A stretch of DNA of 64,000 bases, from assembly GCF_002101555.1 (NCBI RefSeq), contig NZ_LQOL01000052.1:1-64000 (forward strand). Reading direction: 5' to 3'. Shown piece by piece: positions 47,617 to 57,200 of this stretch. The stretch comes from Mycolicibacterium canariasense (GTDB taxonomy: Bacteria > Actinomycetota > Actinomycetes > Mycobacteriales > Mycobacteriaceae). Position 1 is the stretch's first letter. Each line of letters starts with the position of its first letter. The position numbers were made by a program, and so were the translations under genes. The notes under the pieces are model-generated. The model had not been told where the DNA came from and searched no databases. It saw nothing but the letters and a program-made list of their open reading frames with translations.

Positions 47617-48024
47617 ATGTTCCGAACCATGCTGGGGGGCAAGGTGCATCGCGCCACCGTCACTCAGGCTGACCTGCACTACGTCGGATCGATCACCATC
47701 GACGAGGAGCTGATGCGCGCTGCGGACATTCTGGAAGGGGAGCAGGTCGACGTCGTCGACATCACCAATGGGGCGCGCCTGACCACGTACGCGATCACCG
47801 GTGCCGCGGGCTCCGGTGTCATCGGCATCAACGGGGCCGCAGCACATCTCGTCAAGCCCGGTGACCTCGTGATCATCATGTCGTTTCGTACCGTCGATGA
47901 GCGGGAAGTACCCGATCATGCACCGCGGGTGGTGCACGTCGACGCCCACAACCGCATCGTGGCCCAGGGTTGCGATCCGTCCGAACCGGTGCCGGGTGCG
48001 ATCGATCAGATAGCGGGCGCCTGA
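47617..48024 (+). CDS. panD: aspartate 1-decarboxylase
   Basis: Converts L-aspartate to beta-alanine. The 135-residue proenzyme has the self-cleavage site Gly-Ser in [15 protein letters not shown] (Ser becomes the pyruvoyl group), the start [16 protein letters not shown] and [18 protein letters not shown]. In most mycobacteria panD sits with panC for pantothenate; here it is between an iron box and an ornithine monooxygenase, overlapping the latter by one base. A dedicated supply of beta-alanine for the siderophore is the likely role. Confidence 0.95.
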   Translation: MFRTMLGGKVHRATVTQADLHYVGSITIDEELMRAADILEGEQVDVVDITNGARLTTYAITGAAGSGVIGINGAAAHLVKPGDLVIIMSFRTVDEREVPDHAPRVVHVDAHNRIVAQGCDPSEPVPGAIDQIAGA

Positions 48025-49355
48025 TGGCAAGATCGGCGGGGAATGGCACCTCTGGCAACGGTGTAGACCGCATTCTCGACGTCATCGGCGTGGGTTTCGG
48101 CCCGTCGAACCTGGGGTTGGCAATCGCGATCGAGGAACACAACCACGGCCGCGGGGCGCAGTCGGCCATCACGGCCGAGTTCGTCGAGGCGAAGCCGGAA
48201 TTCGGCTGGCACACCGGCATGCTCATCCCGGGGACGACCATGCAGATCTCGTTCCTCAAAGATTTGGCCAGCCAGCGCAACGTGCGCAGCCGATACACCT
48301 TCCTGAGCTATCTGACCGACCGTGGCCGGCTCAGCGACTTCATCAACCACCAGACGTTCTTCCCCACCAGGCTGGAGTTCCACGACTACCTGGAGTGGGC
48401 GGCCGCTCGGGTGGCCGCCACGGTGCACTACGGGACGCGTGCGGTACGAGTCCGCGACGAGGGCGACTGGCTGGCAATCGATGTCGCCAGTGGCGGCACC
48501 CATCGCACGATGCGCGCCCGGACCGTGGTGCTGGCCGGGGGCCTGCAGGCACAGCTGCCGGTCGGGGTCACCGAGACGGCCCGGCAGTTCCACAACCACG
48601 AGTTGCTGACCAAGATCCGCCAGGTGCCGTCCACGACCAATAACCGGTTCGTCGTGGTGGGTGCCGGACAGAGTGCCGCCGAGGTCACCGATTACCTGCA
48701 CGTCACGTATCCGAATGCCGAAGTTCACGGCGTGTTCGCGAAGTACGGTTACAGCCCTGCTGACGACAGTCCTTATGCAAACCGCGTTTTCGACCCCGCA
48801 GCGGTGGACGACTTCTACACCGCCGCGCCGACGGTCCGACAGCGGCTGATGGACTACCACCGCGCCACCAACTACTCCTGTGTCGACCTACCTCTGATCG
48901 AGGAGCTGTACACCCGCGAGTACGCCGAGCGGGTGGCGGGCAAGCGGCGGCTGTTCTTCCGCGGCGCGTCGAGCGTACAGAGCGCCGTCGAGCACAGCGC
49001 CGGAGTTCGGGTGAGCATCAAACACCATCCGACCCGTACGGTCGAGGTGCTGGATTGCGATGCGGTGATCTACGCGACCGGATTCGTCCCGATGCCGTTG
49101 CCGGACATCCTCGGAGACCTCTACGCGGCCGGCGAGCTCGGCATGCATCTGCCCGAGCTGAGCCGCGATTACCGGCTGCGTACCGCCCGGGATATCACCG
49201 GAGCCATCTATCTGCAGGGCGGCACCGAGCACACGCACGGGCTCAGCTCGTCGTTGCTGTCCAATGTCGCGGTACGCAGCGGTGAGATTGTCGCATCGAT
49301 CGCCCAGCACGTGGAGGTGAACAGGCAGAGCCGCGAACTGGTCGGTGGCGGCTGA
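48024..49355 (+). CDS. L-ornithine N5-monooxygenase
   Basis: A flavin-dependent N-hydroxylase of 443 residues. GVGFGPSNLGLAIAIEE binds FAD, HTGMLIPGTTMQISFLKDLASQRNVRSRYTFLSYL is the SidA/PvdA signature, VVVGAGQSAAEVTDYL binds NADPH, and the substrate/FAD region ends with ATGFVPMPLP and EHTHGLSSSLLSNVAVRSGEI. It makes N5-hydroxyornithine, the iron-binding monomer of exochelin. The ATG overlaps the panD stop by one base (TGATG), so both are co-transcribed under the iron box. A strong hairpin follows. Confidence 0.94.
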   Translation: MARSAGNGTSGNGVDRILDVIGVGFGPSNLGLAIAIEEHNHGRGAQSAITAEFVEAKPEFGWHTGMLIPGTTMQISFLKDLASQRNVRSRYTFLSYLTDRGRLSDFINHQTFFPTRLEFHDYLEWAAARVAATVHYGTRAVRVRDEGDWLAIDVASGGTHRTMRARTVVLAGGLQAQLPVGVTETARQFHNHELLTKIRQVPSTTNNRFVVVGAGQSAAEVTDYLHVTYPNAEVHGVFAKYGYSPADDSPYANRVFDPAAVDDFYTAAPTVRQRLMDYHRATNYSCVDLPLIEELYTREYAERVAGKRRLFFRGASSVQSAVEHSAGVRVSIKHHPTRTVEVLDCDAVIYATGFVPMPLPDILGDLYAAGELGMHLPELSRDYRLRTARDITGAIYLQGGTEHTHGLSSSLLSNVAVRSGEIVASIAQHVEVNRQSRELVGGG

Positions 49356-49368
49356 AAACCCCGGCACC

Positions 49369-49398
49369 GTAGCGGGGTTGGTGCGCCAACCCCGCTAC
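49369..49398. terminator. bidirectional hairpin terminator
   Basis: GTAGCGGGGTTGG (49369-49381) pairs exactly with CCAACCCCGCTAC (49386-49398), a 13 base-pair stem with a 4-base loop, between the convergent monooxygenase and formyltransferase genes. Confidence 0.8.
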
Positions 49399-49405
49399 CC
49401 GGTGT

Positions 49406-50350
49406 TCACGGACGGTCGTCGAGATATCCGCCGCCGCGACCGAAGTACTCCAGCGCGGGGAGTTCGGTTCCGTCGTCGAGGCGAATCCGCTGGATCACCA
49501 GCCCCGGACTCTCACCCCGATGTGCGTCGGCGCCGGTGACGATCACCATCCCGTCGCCCTCGGCGATGAACACCCTGCCCGGGGTACCGCCGTATCGATA
49601 CCGCGACACCGTCGCCTTGAGAATCCGGATCCGCTCTCCGCGGTAGTAGGTGACGGCATTCGGGTACGGATCGGACAAGGCCCGTACAAACCGGTCCAAT
49701 TCCACTGCAGACCAACGCCAGTCGATGATGCTGTCCCGGGCCGAGCGCTTGTGGAAGAACGTGCGCTCCTCCAGATTCTGCGCTGTCCAGGTCGCCGCCC
49801 CACGCTCGATGAGATCCAGCGACTCGACCAGCACCTCGGGGATGAGGTCGATGGTGGCCCGCACCAACTCGGTCCCGGTGTCCGTCGGGCCGATCGGGAT
49901 GGAACGCTGCAGCACGATGTCGCCGGTGTCCAGATCGTCGTCCATCCGGTGCGCGGTGAGACCAACCTCGTTGGCGCCGCTGATCATTGCCCAGATCACC
50001 GGCGAGAAGCCGGTGAAGCGGGGGAGCAGTGAGTCATGCAGGTTCAGGGTGCCGTGTCGCGGCAGGTCGAACAATTCGCGGGGCAACCACGTCCGCCAAT
50101 TGTTGGCCACCATGATGTCGGGTTGGGCATCCCGGACCCGTTCGATCAGCGCAGCGTCGGGCCGTTGGGCCAGGTGCACCGGGATTCCGTGATCGCCGGC
50201 CAGTTCCTCCACCGAATCCGCCCAAATCGATTCATATGGTTGGTCACTCGGCGGATGGGTGACGACCAGGACGACTTCGTGCGGCGATTTGATGAGCGCC
50301 TCGAGGGTCTTGTGTCCCCAGGTCTGGTACCCGAACATTGCTACCCGCAT
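49406..50350 (-). CDS. fxbA: hydroxyornithine formyltransferase, FxbA-like
   Basis: A 314-residue formyltransferase related to methionyl-tRNA formyltransferase. The catalytic Asn-His-Asp set is in HGTLNLHDSLLPRFTGFSPVIWAMISGANEVGLTAHRMDDDLDTGDIV, with an OB-like C-terminal domain (YYRGERIRILKATVSRYRYGGTPGRVF). It should formylate N5-hydroxyornithine, the first residue of exochelin. It is divergent from mbtH and the NRPS operon with a shared IdeR box in the 115-base gap. Confidence 0.92.
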   Translation of the reverse strand: MRVAMFGYQTWGHKTLEALIKSPHEVVLVVTHPPSDQPYESIWADSVEELAGDHGIPVHLAQRPDAALIERVRDAQPDIMVANNWRTWLPRELFDLPRHGTLNLHDSLLPRFTGFSPVIWAMISGANEVGLTAHRMDDDLDTGDIVLQRSIPIGPTDTGTELVRATIDLIPEVLVESLDLIERGAATWTAQNLEERTFFHKRSARDSIIDWRWSAVELDRFVRALSDPYPNAVTYYRGERIRILKATVSRYRYGGTPGRVFIAEGDGMVIVTGADAHRGESPGLVIQRIRLDDGTELPALEYFGRGGGYLDDRP

Positions 50351-50375
50351 GTCTCACCTTCTGTATCAAGCTGTA

Positions 50376-50394
50376 TTTGGCAAGCCTAACCTTT
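50376..50394. promoter_or_regulatory. IdeR-like box between fxbA and the mbtH-exporter-NRPS operon
   Basis: On the minus strand, AAAGGTTAGGCTTGCCAAA matches 14 of 19 consensus positions including the AGGTTAGGCT core. It is 26 bases from the fxbA start and 72 bases from the mbtH start, so it could control both directions. Confidence 0.75.
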
Positions 50395-50465
50395 GATAGT
50401 GTGTCCAGGTTCGGGCGGGCGTGCCAGAGGTACGTCGACAATCACGTCACTGCTGAGGAGACTTT

Positions 50466-50720
50466 GTGTCGGGCAATCCCTTTGACGACGAGACAGGGAC
50501 GTTCTTCGTGCTGGTCAACGACGAGGAGCAGCATTCGCTGTGGCCCACGTTCAAGCAAGTGCCGGGAGGGTGGAGCGTCGCGTTCGGTGCCGACGGCCAG
50601 ACCAGTCGTCAGGCCTGTTTGGATTATGTCGAGCAGAACTGGACGGACATGCGGCCCAAGAGTCTTCGGCTGCGGATGGCCGCGGCCGGCGGGTCGGCGT
50701 TGGGTGACGGCTCATCGTAA
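50466..50720 (+). CDS. MbtH-like protein
   Basis: An 84-residue MbtH-family partner of NRPS adenylation domains. Conserved residues include NPFDDE at the start, [17 protein letters not shown] and [10 protein letters not shown] followed by [21 protein letters not shown] start with GAGGAG about 9 bases upstream. It leads the operon for the exporter and the synthetase and probably activates several of its A domains. Confidence 0.95.
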   Translation: MSGNPFDDETGTFFVLVNDEEQHSLWPTFKQVPGGWSVAFGADGQTSRQACLDYVEQNWTDMRPKSLRLRMAAAGGSALGDGSS

Positions 50721-50737
50721 GCACCGAGCAGGCGTCG

Positions 50738-52438
50738 GTGCGGACCCGTACCGGCGCGGCCATCCTGTGGCGCACCGTCACCCGTAACGCCCGGCTGCTC
50801 ACCAGCGGGTCGCTGCTCATCTGCGGTCATCAGGTGTGCGAGGCGATGGTGCCGGTGCTCATCGGCGTCGTCATCGACCGGGCCGTGAAAGTCGGCGATC
50901 TCACCCAACTCGTCATTTGGATCGGTGCGCTCGCGGTGCTGTTCGTTGCGTTGACCGTCGGCTATCGGCTGGGAGCGCGGCAGTTGATGCGGGCGATCGC
51001 CACCGAAGGCCACCAGCTCCGTGTCGATCTGGCCGATCGGATCCTGCACCCGCAACGGCTGCGCACCAGCCAGCGCACCGGCGAACTGTTGTCGATCGCC
51101 AGTACCGATGCCGACAACACGTCGTATCTGCTGGACTACATTCCGCGCATCGCCGGCGCCGTCACCGCCATTGCGGTGTGCGCCACGGTATTGATCACCA
51201 TCGACGTCCCGCTCGGTTTGGCCGTTCTGCTCGGCACCCCCCTGATCCTGTTGGTCCTGCATTTCGGAGGGCCGGTCATCACCCGGCGCATCGCCGATCA
51301 GCAGGAGCTGGCCGGCGAGGCCACCGCGATGTCGGCCGATCTCATCGCCGGGCTGCGGCCGTTGCGCGGCATCGGTGCCGAGCGCGCCGCCGCGCGGCGC
51401 TACCGCACGGTGAGCCGCGACGCGATGGCCGCCAGCGTCCGGGCCGCCCGGACACAGGGTGTCTATCTGGGTTTCTCCACCGCATTGAGTGCGCTACTGG
51501 CGGTCGGGATCGCCGTACTGGCGGGTTGGTTCGCGCTGCGCGGGGACATCACCGTCGGTCAATTGATCACCGTGATCGGGTTGGCGCAGTTCCTGCTCGA
51601 ACCCTTCGGCACCATGGCCGAGGTGCCCAGCTGGATCGCCGAGGCACGCGCCTCCGCCGAGCGTGTCGGCTGGATCGAGGATGCGCCCCTGGCGCTCACC
51701 CCGGGAACGGGCACGCTGGGTTCGGGACCGCACGGGGTGGATCTCGATGGCGTGCGTTACGGCACCCTCGACGGCGTCACGTTGTCCGTCGAACCCGGCG
51801 GGTTGATCGGTGTCGTCGCCATCAGGGCCGGCGACGCCGACGCCTTTGTCAGCGTGTTGTCCGGACGGCTGGCCCGGGACGAGTATGTCGGCGAGATCCG
51901 CATCGGCGGTGTGGCATTGGACGAGCTGGACCTCGCCGCGGCCCGGCGTGCCCTGTTGGTCGAGCCGCACAAGGCCGACCTGTTCACCGGATCGTTGCGG
52001 ACCAATCTCGTGTCCGGTGTGGCAGATCCGGTCGGATTGGCCAAGGCCCTGCAGGCCTCCAACGCTGTCGACGTCATCGAGGTGCACCGCGACGGCCTGG
52101 ACCACGGCGTGTCCGAGCGCGGCTCGAGCCTGTCCGGTGGGCAGCGCCAACGGCTGACCCTGGCCCGTGCGCTGTTACAGGCCGCGCCTGTGCTGGTGCT
52201 GCACGAGCCGACGACGGCCGTGGACGCCGTGACGGAAAGCGCGGTGGCCGACGGTATCGCCACGCTGCGGCACGGCCCCGGCGACAGGAGCTTCACCACC
52301 GTCATCGTCACCTGCAGTCCGGCGCTGCTCGCGGTGACCGACCGGGTGGTGCTGATTGACGGCGGCCGCGTCGTCGCCGAGGGTAGCCACGAGGATCTGA
52401 TGAACCGGCCCGACTACGCCGCGGCGGTGTTGCGATGA
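50738..52438 (+). CDS. ABC exporter half-transporter with degenerate nucleotide site (ExiT-like, first half)
   Basis: A 566-residue half-transporter: an N-terminal six-span domain (VTRNARLLTSGSLLICGHQVCEAMVPVLIGVVID...) and a nucleotide-binding domain from about residue 330. The Walker A loop is replaced by GVVAIRAGDADAF, with no GK[ST] motif, and Walker B has His for Asp (VLVLHEPTTAVD). The signature LSGGQRQRLTLARAL is intact. With the next gene it corresponds to the ExiT-type exochelin exporter. The GTG start is 17 bases after mbtH; the stop overlaps the second half by 4 bases. Confidence 0.9.
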   Translation: MRTRTGAAILWRTVTRNARLLTSGSLLICGHQVCEAMVPVLIGVVIDRAVKVGDLTQLVIWIGALAVLFVALTVGYRLGARQLMRAIATEGHQLRVDLADRILHPQRLRTSQRTGELLSIASTDADNTSYLLDYIPRIAGAVTAIAVCATVLITIDVPLGLAVLLGTPLILLVLHFGGPVITRRIADQQELAGEATAMSADLIAGLRPLRGIGAERAAARRYRTVSRDAMAASVRAARTQGVYLGFSTALSALLAVGIAVLAGWFALRGDITVGQLITVIGLAQFLLEPFGTMAEVPSWIAEARASAERVGWIEDAPLALTPGTGTLGSGPHGVDLDGVRYGTLDGVTLSVEPGGLIGVVAIRAGDADAFVSVLSGRLARDEYVGEIRIGGVALDELDLAAARRALLVEPHKADLFTGSLRTNLVSGVADPVGLAKALQASNAVDVIEVHRDGLDHGVSERGSSLSGGQRQRLTLARALLQAAPVLVLHEPTTAVDAVTESAVADGIATLRHGPGDRSFTTVIVTCSPALLAVTDRVVLIDGGRVVAEGSHEDLMNRPDYAAAVLR

Positions 52439-54243
52439 GCCTCTCGGGCGAAGAGCCTCGGACACCGATGAGTGCCACCATCCTTCCCGTCGCGACCGGC
52501 CGCGAGACCTGGTCCTGGTTACGTCGTGAACTGTCTTCGCGCCCTGGCGCATTGAGCGCAACACTGGTGGTCGGTGTATTGGCGGCGGCCGCCGCGGTGG
52601 CGCCGGTGTACGTGCTCGGCGTGCTCGTCGACCGGATCATCGACGGATCGCCGACCTCGGTCATCGTCGCGGTTGCGGCCGTGCTGGTCGGCGCCGCGGT
52701 CGTCGGCGGTATCGCCACCGGATGGTCGAACTTCCTGATCGGCCGGCTCGGTGCCGTCATGCTCGCCGACCTCAGGGAAGCCGGGGTGGATCGCGCGCTG
52801 GCACTGCCCACCCCCACCGTGGAGCGAGTTGGGCGGGGAGACTTGCTCTCCCGGGTGAGCACGGACGTCTCGACCATCGCCAAAGCCGTCACGGATGTCT
52901 TCCCGACGATGTTCTCGGCGCTCATGCTCGCGGCGCTGACCATGGTGTCGATGCTCGGCTTGGACTGGCGCCTGGCGCTGGCCGGCGCCGTCGCCATCCC
53001 GTTCTATCTGTTGGCCCTGCGGTGGTACCTGCCGCGGTCCGCCCCGCGGTACGCCGAGGAGCGTCGCGTCATCGCCGAGCGATCGCAAGTGCTGATGGAG
53101 AGCATGCTGGGCGCAGCGACCGTGCACGCTTACCACAACCACGCCGCGCACCGGGACGGGATCGAGGACGCCTCGGCACGGGTGCGTGACATCTCGATCG
53201 GTGTCTTCACCTTCTTCACCCGGTTCGTCGGCCGGATCAACCGCGCCGAATTCATCGGTCTTGCAGTGATTCTGGTGGCGGGGTACTGGCTGGTGCAGCA
53301 CGGCTCGGTGACGGTCGGTCAGACGACCGCGGCAGCCCTGCTGTTCCACCGGCTGTTCGGGCCGATCACCATGCTGCTGTTCACCGTCGACGAGGCACAG
53401 GACGCGGGCGCCAGCCTGGCCCGGCTGGTCGGTCTGGTCAGCATCCCGCAGCCTCCGGTCTCGGACACACCGATCGCCGAACCTCACGACGCGGCGCTCG
53501 AGCTGACCGACCTGGAGTTCAGCTACGACGGTGCGCATCCGGTGCTGCACGGGGTGAGCTTGCGGGTCGAGCCGGGGCAGCGGGTGGCGCTGGTCGGGTC
53601 GACCGGTGCCGGCAAATCCACCCTCGCCGGGATCGCCGCGGGCGTGCTGGACCAGCAGGGCGGTGAGGTTCGGATCGGCGGTGTCCCGCTGGCCGACCTG
53701 ACCACCGAGCAGCGGCGCAAGCACGTCGCGATCATCAGTCAGGACGTGCATGTGTTCGCGGGGCCGCTGGCCGACGATCTGCGGCTGGCCAAATGCGACG
53801 CCACCGACTCGGAAGTGCTTGCGGCACTGGATACGGTAGGGGCGGGCGAGTGGGTGGCCGCCCTGGAAGACGGTGTGCAGACCGTGGTCGGTGAGGGCGG
53901 TCACGAACTGACCTCGGCTCAGGCACAGCAGCTCGCCCTGGCCCGGCTGCTGCTGCTGGACCCGACGGTTGCCGTGCTGGACGAGGCCACCGCCGAGGCG
54001 GGCAGTCAGGGTGCACGTGACCTGGAGCGCGCGGCGGCGGCCGTCACCGAGGGCCGCACCACACTCGTCGTCGCACACCGACTCACCCAAGCGGCCACCG
54101 CCGACCGGATCGTGGTGATGGCACACGGCGAGATCATCGAAGAGGGAACCCACGCCGAACTGATTTCGGCGCAGGGACGGTACGCCCAACTCTGGCGTGC
54201 TTGGAGCGCGCGTCACATGGATGCGGAGAGGACGGACGCGTGA
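52435..54243 (+). CDS. ABC exporter half-transporter (ExiT-like, second half)
   Basis: A 602-residue half-transporter with a membrane domain and a nucleotide-binding domain. Walker [19 protein letters not shown]-loop [12 protein letters not shown], Walker [13 protein letters not shown] and switch His in VVAHRLTQ are intact, but the signature is degenerate: [17 protein letters not shown] instead of LSGGQ. Paired with the first half, one composite ATP site is canonical and the other is degenerate. It probably exports the finished siderophore. It overlaps the synthetase start by 4 bases. Confidence 0.92.
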   Translation: MSLSGEEPRTPMSATILPVATGRETWSWLRRELSSRPGALSATLVVGVLAAAAAVAPVYVLGVLVDRIIDGSPTSVIVAVAAVLVGAAVVGGIATGWSNFLIGRLGAVMLADLREAGVDRALALPTPTVERVGRGDLLSRVSTDVSTIAKAVTDVFPTMFSALMLAALTMVSMLGLDWRLALAGAVAIPFYLLALRWYLPRSAPRYAEERRVIAERSQVLMESMLGAATVHAYHNHAAHRDGIEDASARVRDISIGVFTFFTRFVGRINRAEFIGLAVILVAGYWLVQHGSVTVGQTTAAALLFHRLFGPITMLLFTVDEAQDAGASLARLVGLVSIPQPPVSDTPIAEPHDAALELTDLEFSYDGAHPVLHGVSLRVEPGQRVALVGSTGAGKSTLAGIAAGVLDQQGGEVRIGGVPLADLTTEQRRKHVAIISQDVHVFAGPLADDLRLAKCDATDSEVLAALDTVGAGEWVAALEDGVQTVVGEGGHELTSAQAQQLALARLLLLDPTVAVLDEATAEAGSQGARDLERAAAAVTEGRTTLVVAHRLTQAATADRIVVMAHGEIIEEGTHAELISAQGRYAQLWRAWSARHMDAERTDA

Positions 54244-57200
54244 CGGGGAAGGGTACCGGGGCGAGCGAAGCGACGGGGCAAACTACCGGGGCGAGTGACG
54301 GCCTGACTGTGGAGGATCGACTCGAACTGTTGCGGCAGTGGAACAACGAGACGTGGCCATCGGCCACGGCCACCGTTCCCGAGCTGTTCGCGCAGCAAGC
54401 ACGACTGACACCGGATGCACTCGCCGTCGTGAGCCGGGCGAGCGCAGCGACGGGTAGAGATTCCGGCGATATCCGGCTGACCTACCGCGGTCTTGCGGTG
54501 CGCGCCTACCAGCTCGCCAATTATCTCCGGGCCCAGGGCGTCGACCATGAGCGGGTGGTCGCGATCGCGGTACCGCGCTCGACCGAGATGGTCATCGCGG
54601 TGGTCGCCATCCTGGCCGCCGGCGGTGCCTTCGTCCCACTGGACCCGCAGTGGCCGGCCGAACGGCGCGCCCAGGTGCTCGCCGACACCCGGGCCACTGC
54701 TGTGCTCGTCGCGCCCGGCGCCGCGTGCCCCGGCGACCCGAACCCCATCGAACTCGACCTTGACGATTGGGATTTCGAGGACCAGCCCGCGACCGCCCCC
54801 GCCGTCGATATCGACGCCGGCCAACTGGCGTACGTCATCTTCACCTCGGGATCCACGGGCAAGCCCAAGGGTGCGATGATCCGGCACGAGGCCATCTGCG
54901 AGCGGCTGAACTGGCAGGTGCAGGAGATCCTCGGCTTCGGACCAGGCGATGCCTCCCTGTTCAAAGCGCCGCTGTCCTTCGACATCTCGATCAACGAAGT
55001 GTTACTCCCACTGGTGTCCGGTGGCTACGTGGTGGTCGCCGATCCGGGCGGCGAACGGGACCCGCAGTACCTGCTCGACCTGATCGCGACGGAAAAGGTC
55101 ACCTTCGTCTACCTGGTGTCGTCGATGCTCGACGTCTTGTTGGATCTCGCGTCCGAGACAGACACGGCCACGAGTCCGCTATCGGGGCTCAAGCACGTCT
55201 GGTGCGGCGGAGAGGTGCTGACCCCGGCCCTGTTCGACCGGTTCCGCACCCAGCTGTCCACCACGCTCTATCACGGGTACGGCCCGGCCGAGGCCACCAT
55301 CGGCGTCTCCCACGTGATCTACCGCGACCGCGCCGAGCGCATCGAGACCTCGATCGGCAGGCCCAATCCGCACACCCAGCTCTACGTCCTCGACGACGAT
55401 CTGCAGCCCGTGCCCGTCGGCGTGGGCGGCGAACTGTATGCGGCCGGCTTCCTGCTCGGCCGCGGCTACGTCAACGCACCCGGGCTCACCGGAGCGAGAT
55501 TCATCGCAAACCCGTTCGCGCAGGACGGCTCTCGCATGTACCGGACCGGCGACCTTGCCCGCTGGACACCCGACGGCGTACTCGAATTCCTGGGCCGCGC
55601 CGACAATCAGGTCAAGATCCGCGGCATGCGCGTCGAACTCGAGGAGATCGAGGCCGTCCTCGCCGCGCACCCACAGGTCAGGCACGCGGCCGTCGTGCTG
55701 CGCAAGACCCCCGCCGGGGGAGCGCAGCTCACCGGCTACGCCCTGTCCACCACCGGCGCCGACCCTGGCGAATTGCGCACCTGGTGCGCCGAGAAGCTGC
55801 CCGAGCACATGGTGCCCGGTGCGGTGCTGGTGCTCGACGAGTTCCCGGTGACCGCCAACGGCAAGATCGACCGCAGGGCCCTGCCCGAGCCGGTCGTCGT
55901 GGATGCCGGTTCCGGTGCGGCCGTGACCGATCCACGCGTGCAGGTGATCTGCGACATGTACGCCGATCTGCTCGGGGTGCCGTCCGTCGGCGCCGACACC
56001 GACTTCTTCGGGATCGGCGGTGACAGCATCGCCGCGATGGGGCTGGTCAGCCGGGCCCGCCGCGCCGGTCTGCGGGTTCGGCCGCGCGACGTGCTCACCC
56101 TGCGCACTCCCGCCGCGCTCGCCGCCGCCGTCACCGACATCGAAGTGGCCGGTCCCGCAACCGTGCCGGGCACCGGCAACGTCGAACCCACCCCGATCCT
56201 GGCGTGGCTGCACGAAATCGGCAATGGCACAGACGGTTTCTTCCAATCGATGGCCGTGCACACTCCGGCCGGCCTCACCCCGCCGGCACTGACCGCGATG
56301 CTCGACGCCCTGCTGGACTGTCACGACCTGTTGCGTGCCCGACTCGGCAGCGACGGCGGACTGACGGTACCGGTGACCGCCGCGGTGGCCGCCGCCGACA
56401 TCCTCACGCGCATCGACCGATCCGCCGATCAGAAGGCGGCGCATGATCGAGCCGTCGCCGAACTGGACCCCGCGGCGGGTCGGATGCTCAACGCCGTATG
56501 GCTGGACGGCGCCGGTGAACCGGGCCGGCTGATCCTGGTGGTGCATCATGTCGTGATCGACGGCGTGTCACTGCGGGTGCTCGCCGAGGATCTGCAGTCG
56601 GCATGGGCGGATATCACCGCAGGGCGGCCGATCGCCATCGCCAAGCCCGACACCACCTTCCGCCAATGGGCGACCGAACTTCGCGCCGCGTGCATCCGCG
56701 GCGACTTCGCAACGGATGAGGCCTACTGGCTGCGCGCGGTGGCGGCCGACGACCCGCTGATCGGCACCAGGGCGCTGAATCCGGCGACCGACACCGTGGC
56801 CACCGAAGACAGGCTCACCGTCCGGCTGGACCAGGACAGCACCGCGCGGTTGCTCGGGCCGGTGCCCGCCGCCATCCGGGGCGGCGTGAACGATGCGCTC
56901 GTGGCCGCACTCGCGTTGGCCGTGGCGCACTGGCGTGGGGACGACCACGGTCTGTTGCTGGAGCTCGAAGGGCACGGCCGCGAACCCGATCACCTCGGCG
57001 CCGCGGGCGAGCATCTGGACCTGTCGCGCACCATCGGCTGGTTCACGACACTTTTCCCCGTCCACCTGCAGCCCGGCGTCGCCAGCTGGGCCGAGCTGAT
57101 GGCCGGCGGGCCCACGCTCGGCGCCGCGGTCAAGACCGTCAAGGAACAACTGCGCGCCGTCCCACGCAATGGGCTGAGCTACGGTGCGCTGCGCTATCTT

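Noticed and set aside
54767..56023. 418-residue + strand frame inside the NRPS
   Set aside because: Arginine-rich shadow of adenylation domain 1; the NRPS frame is open and matches domain motifs throughout.
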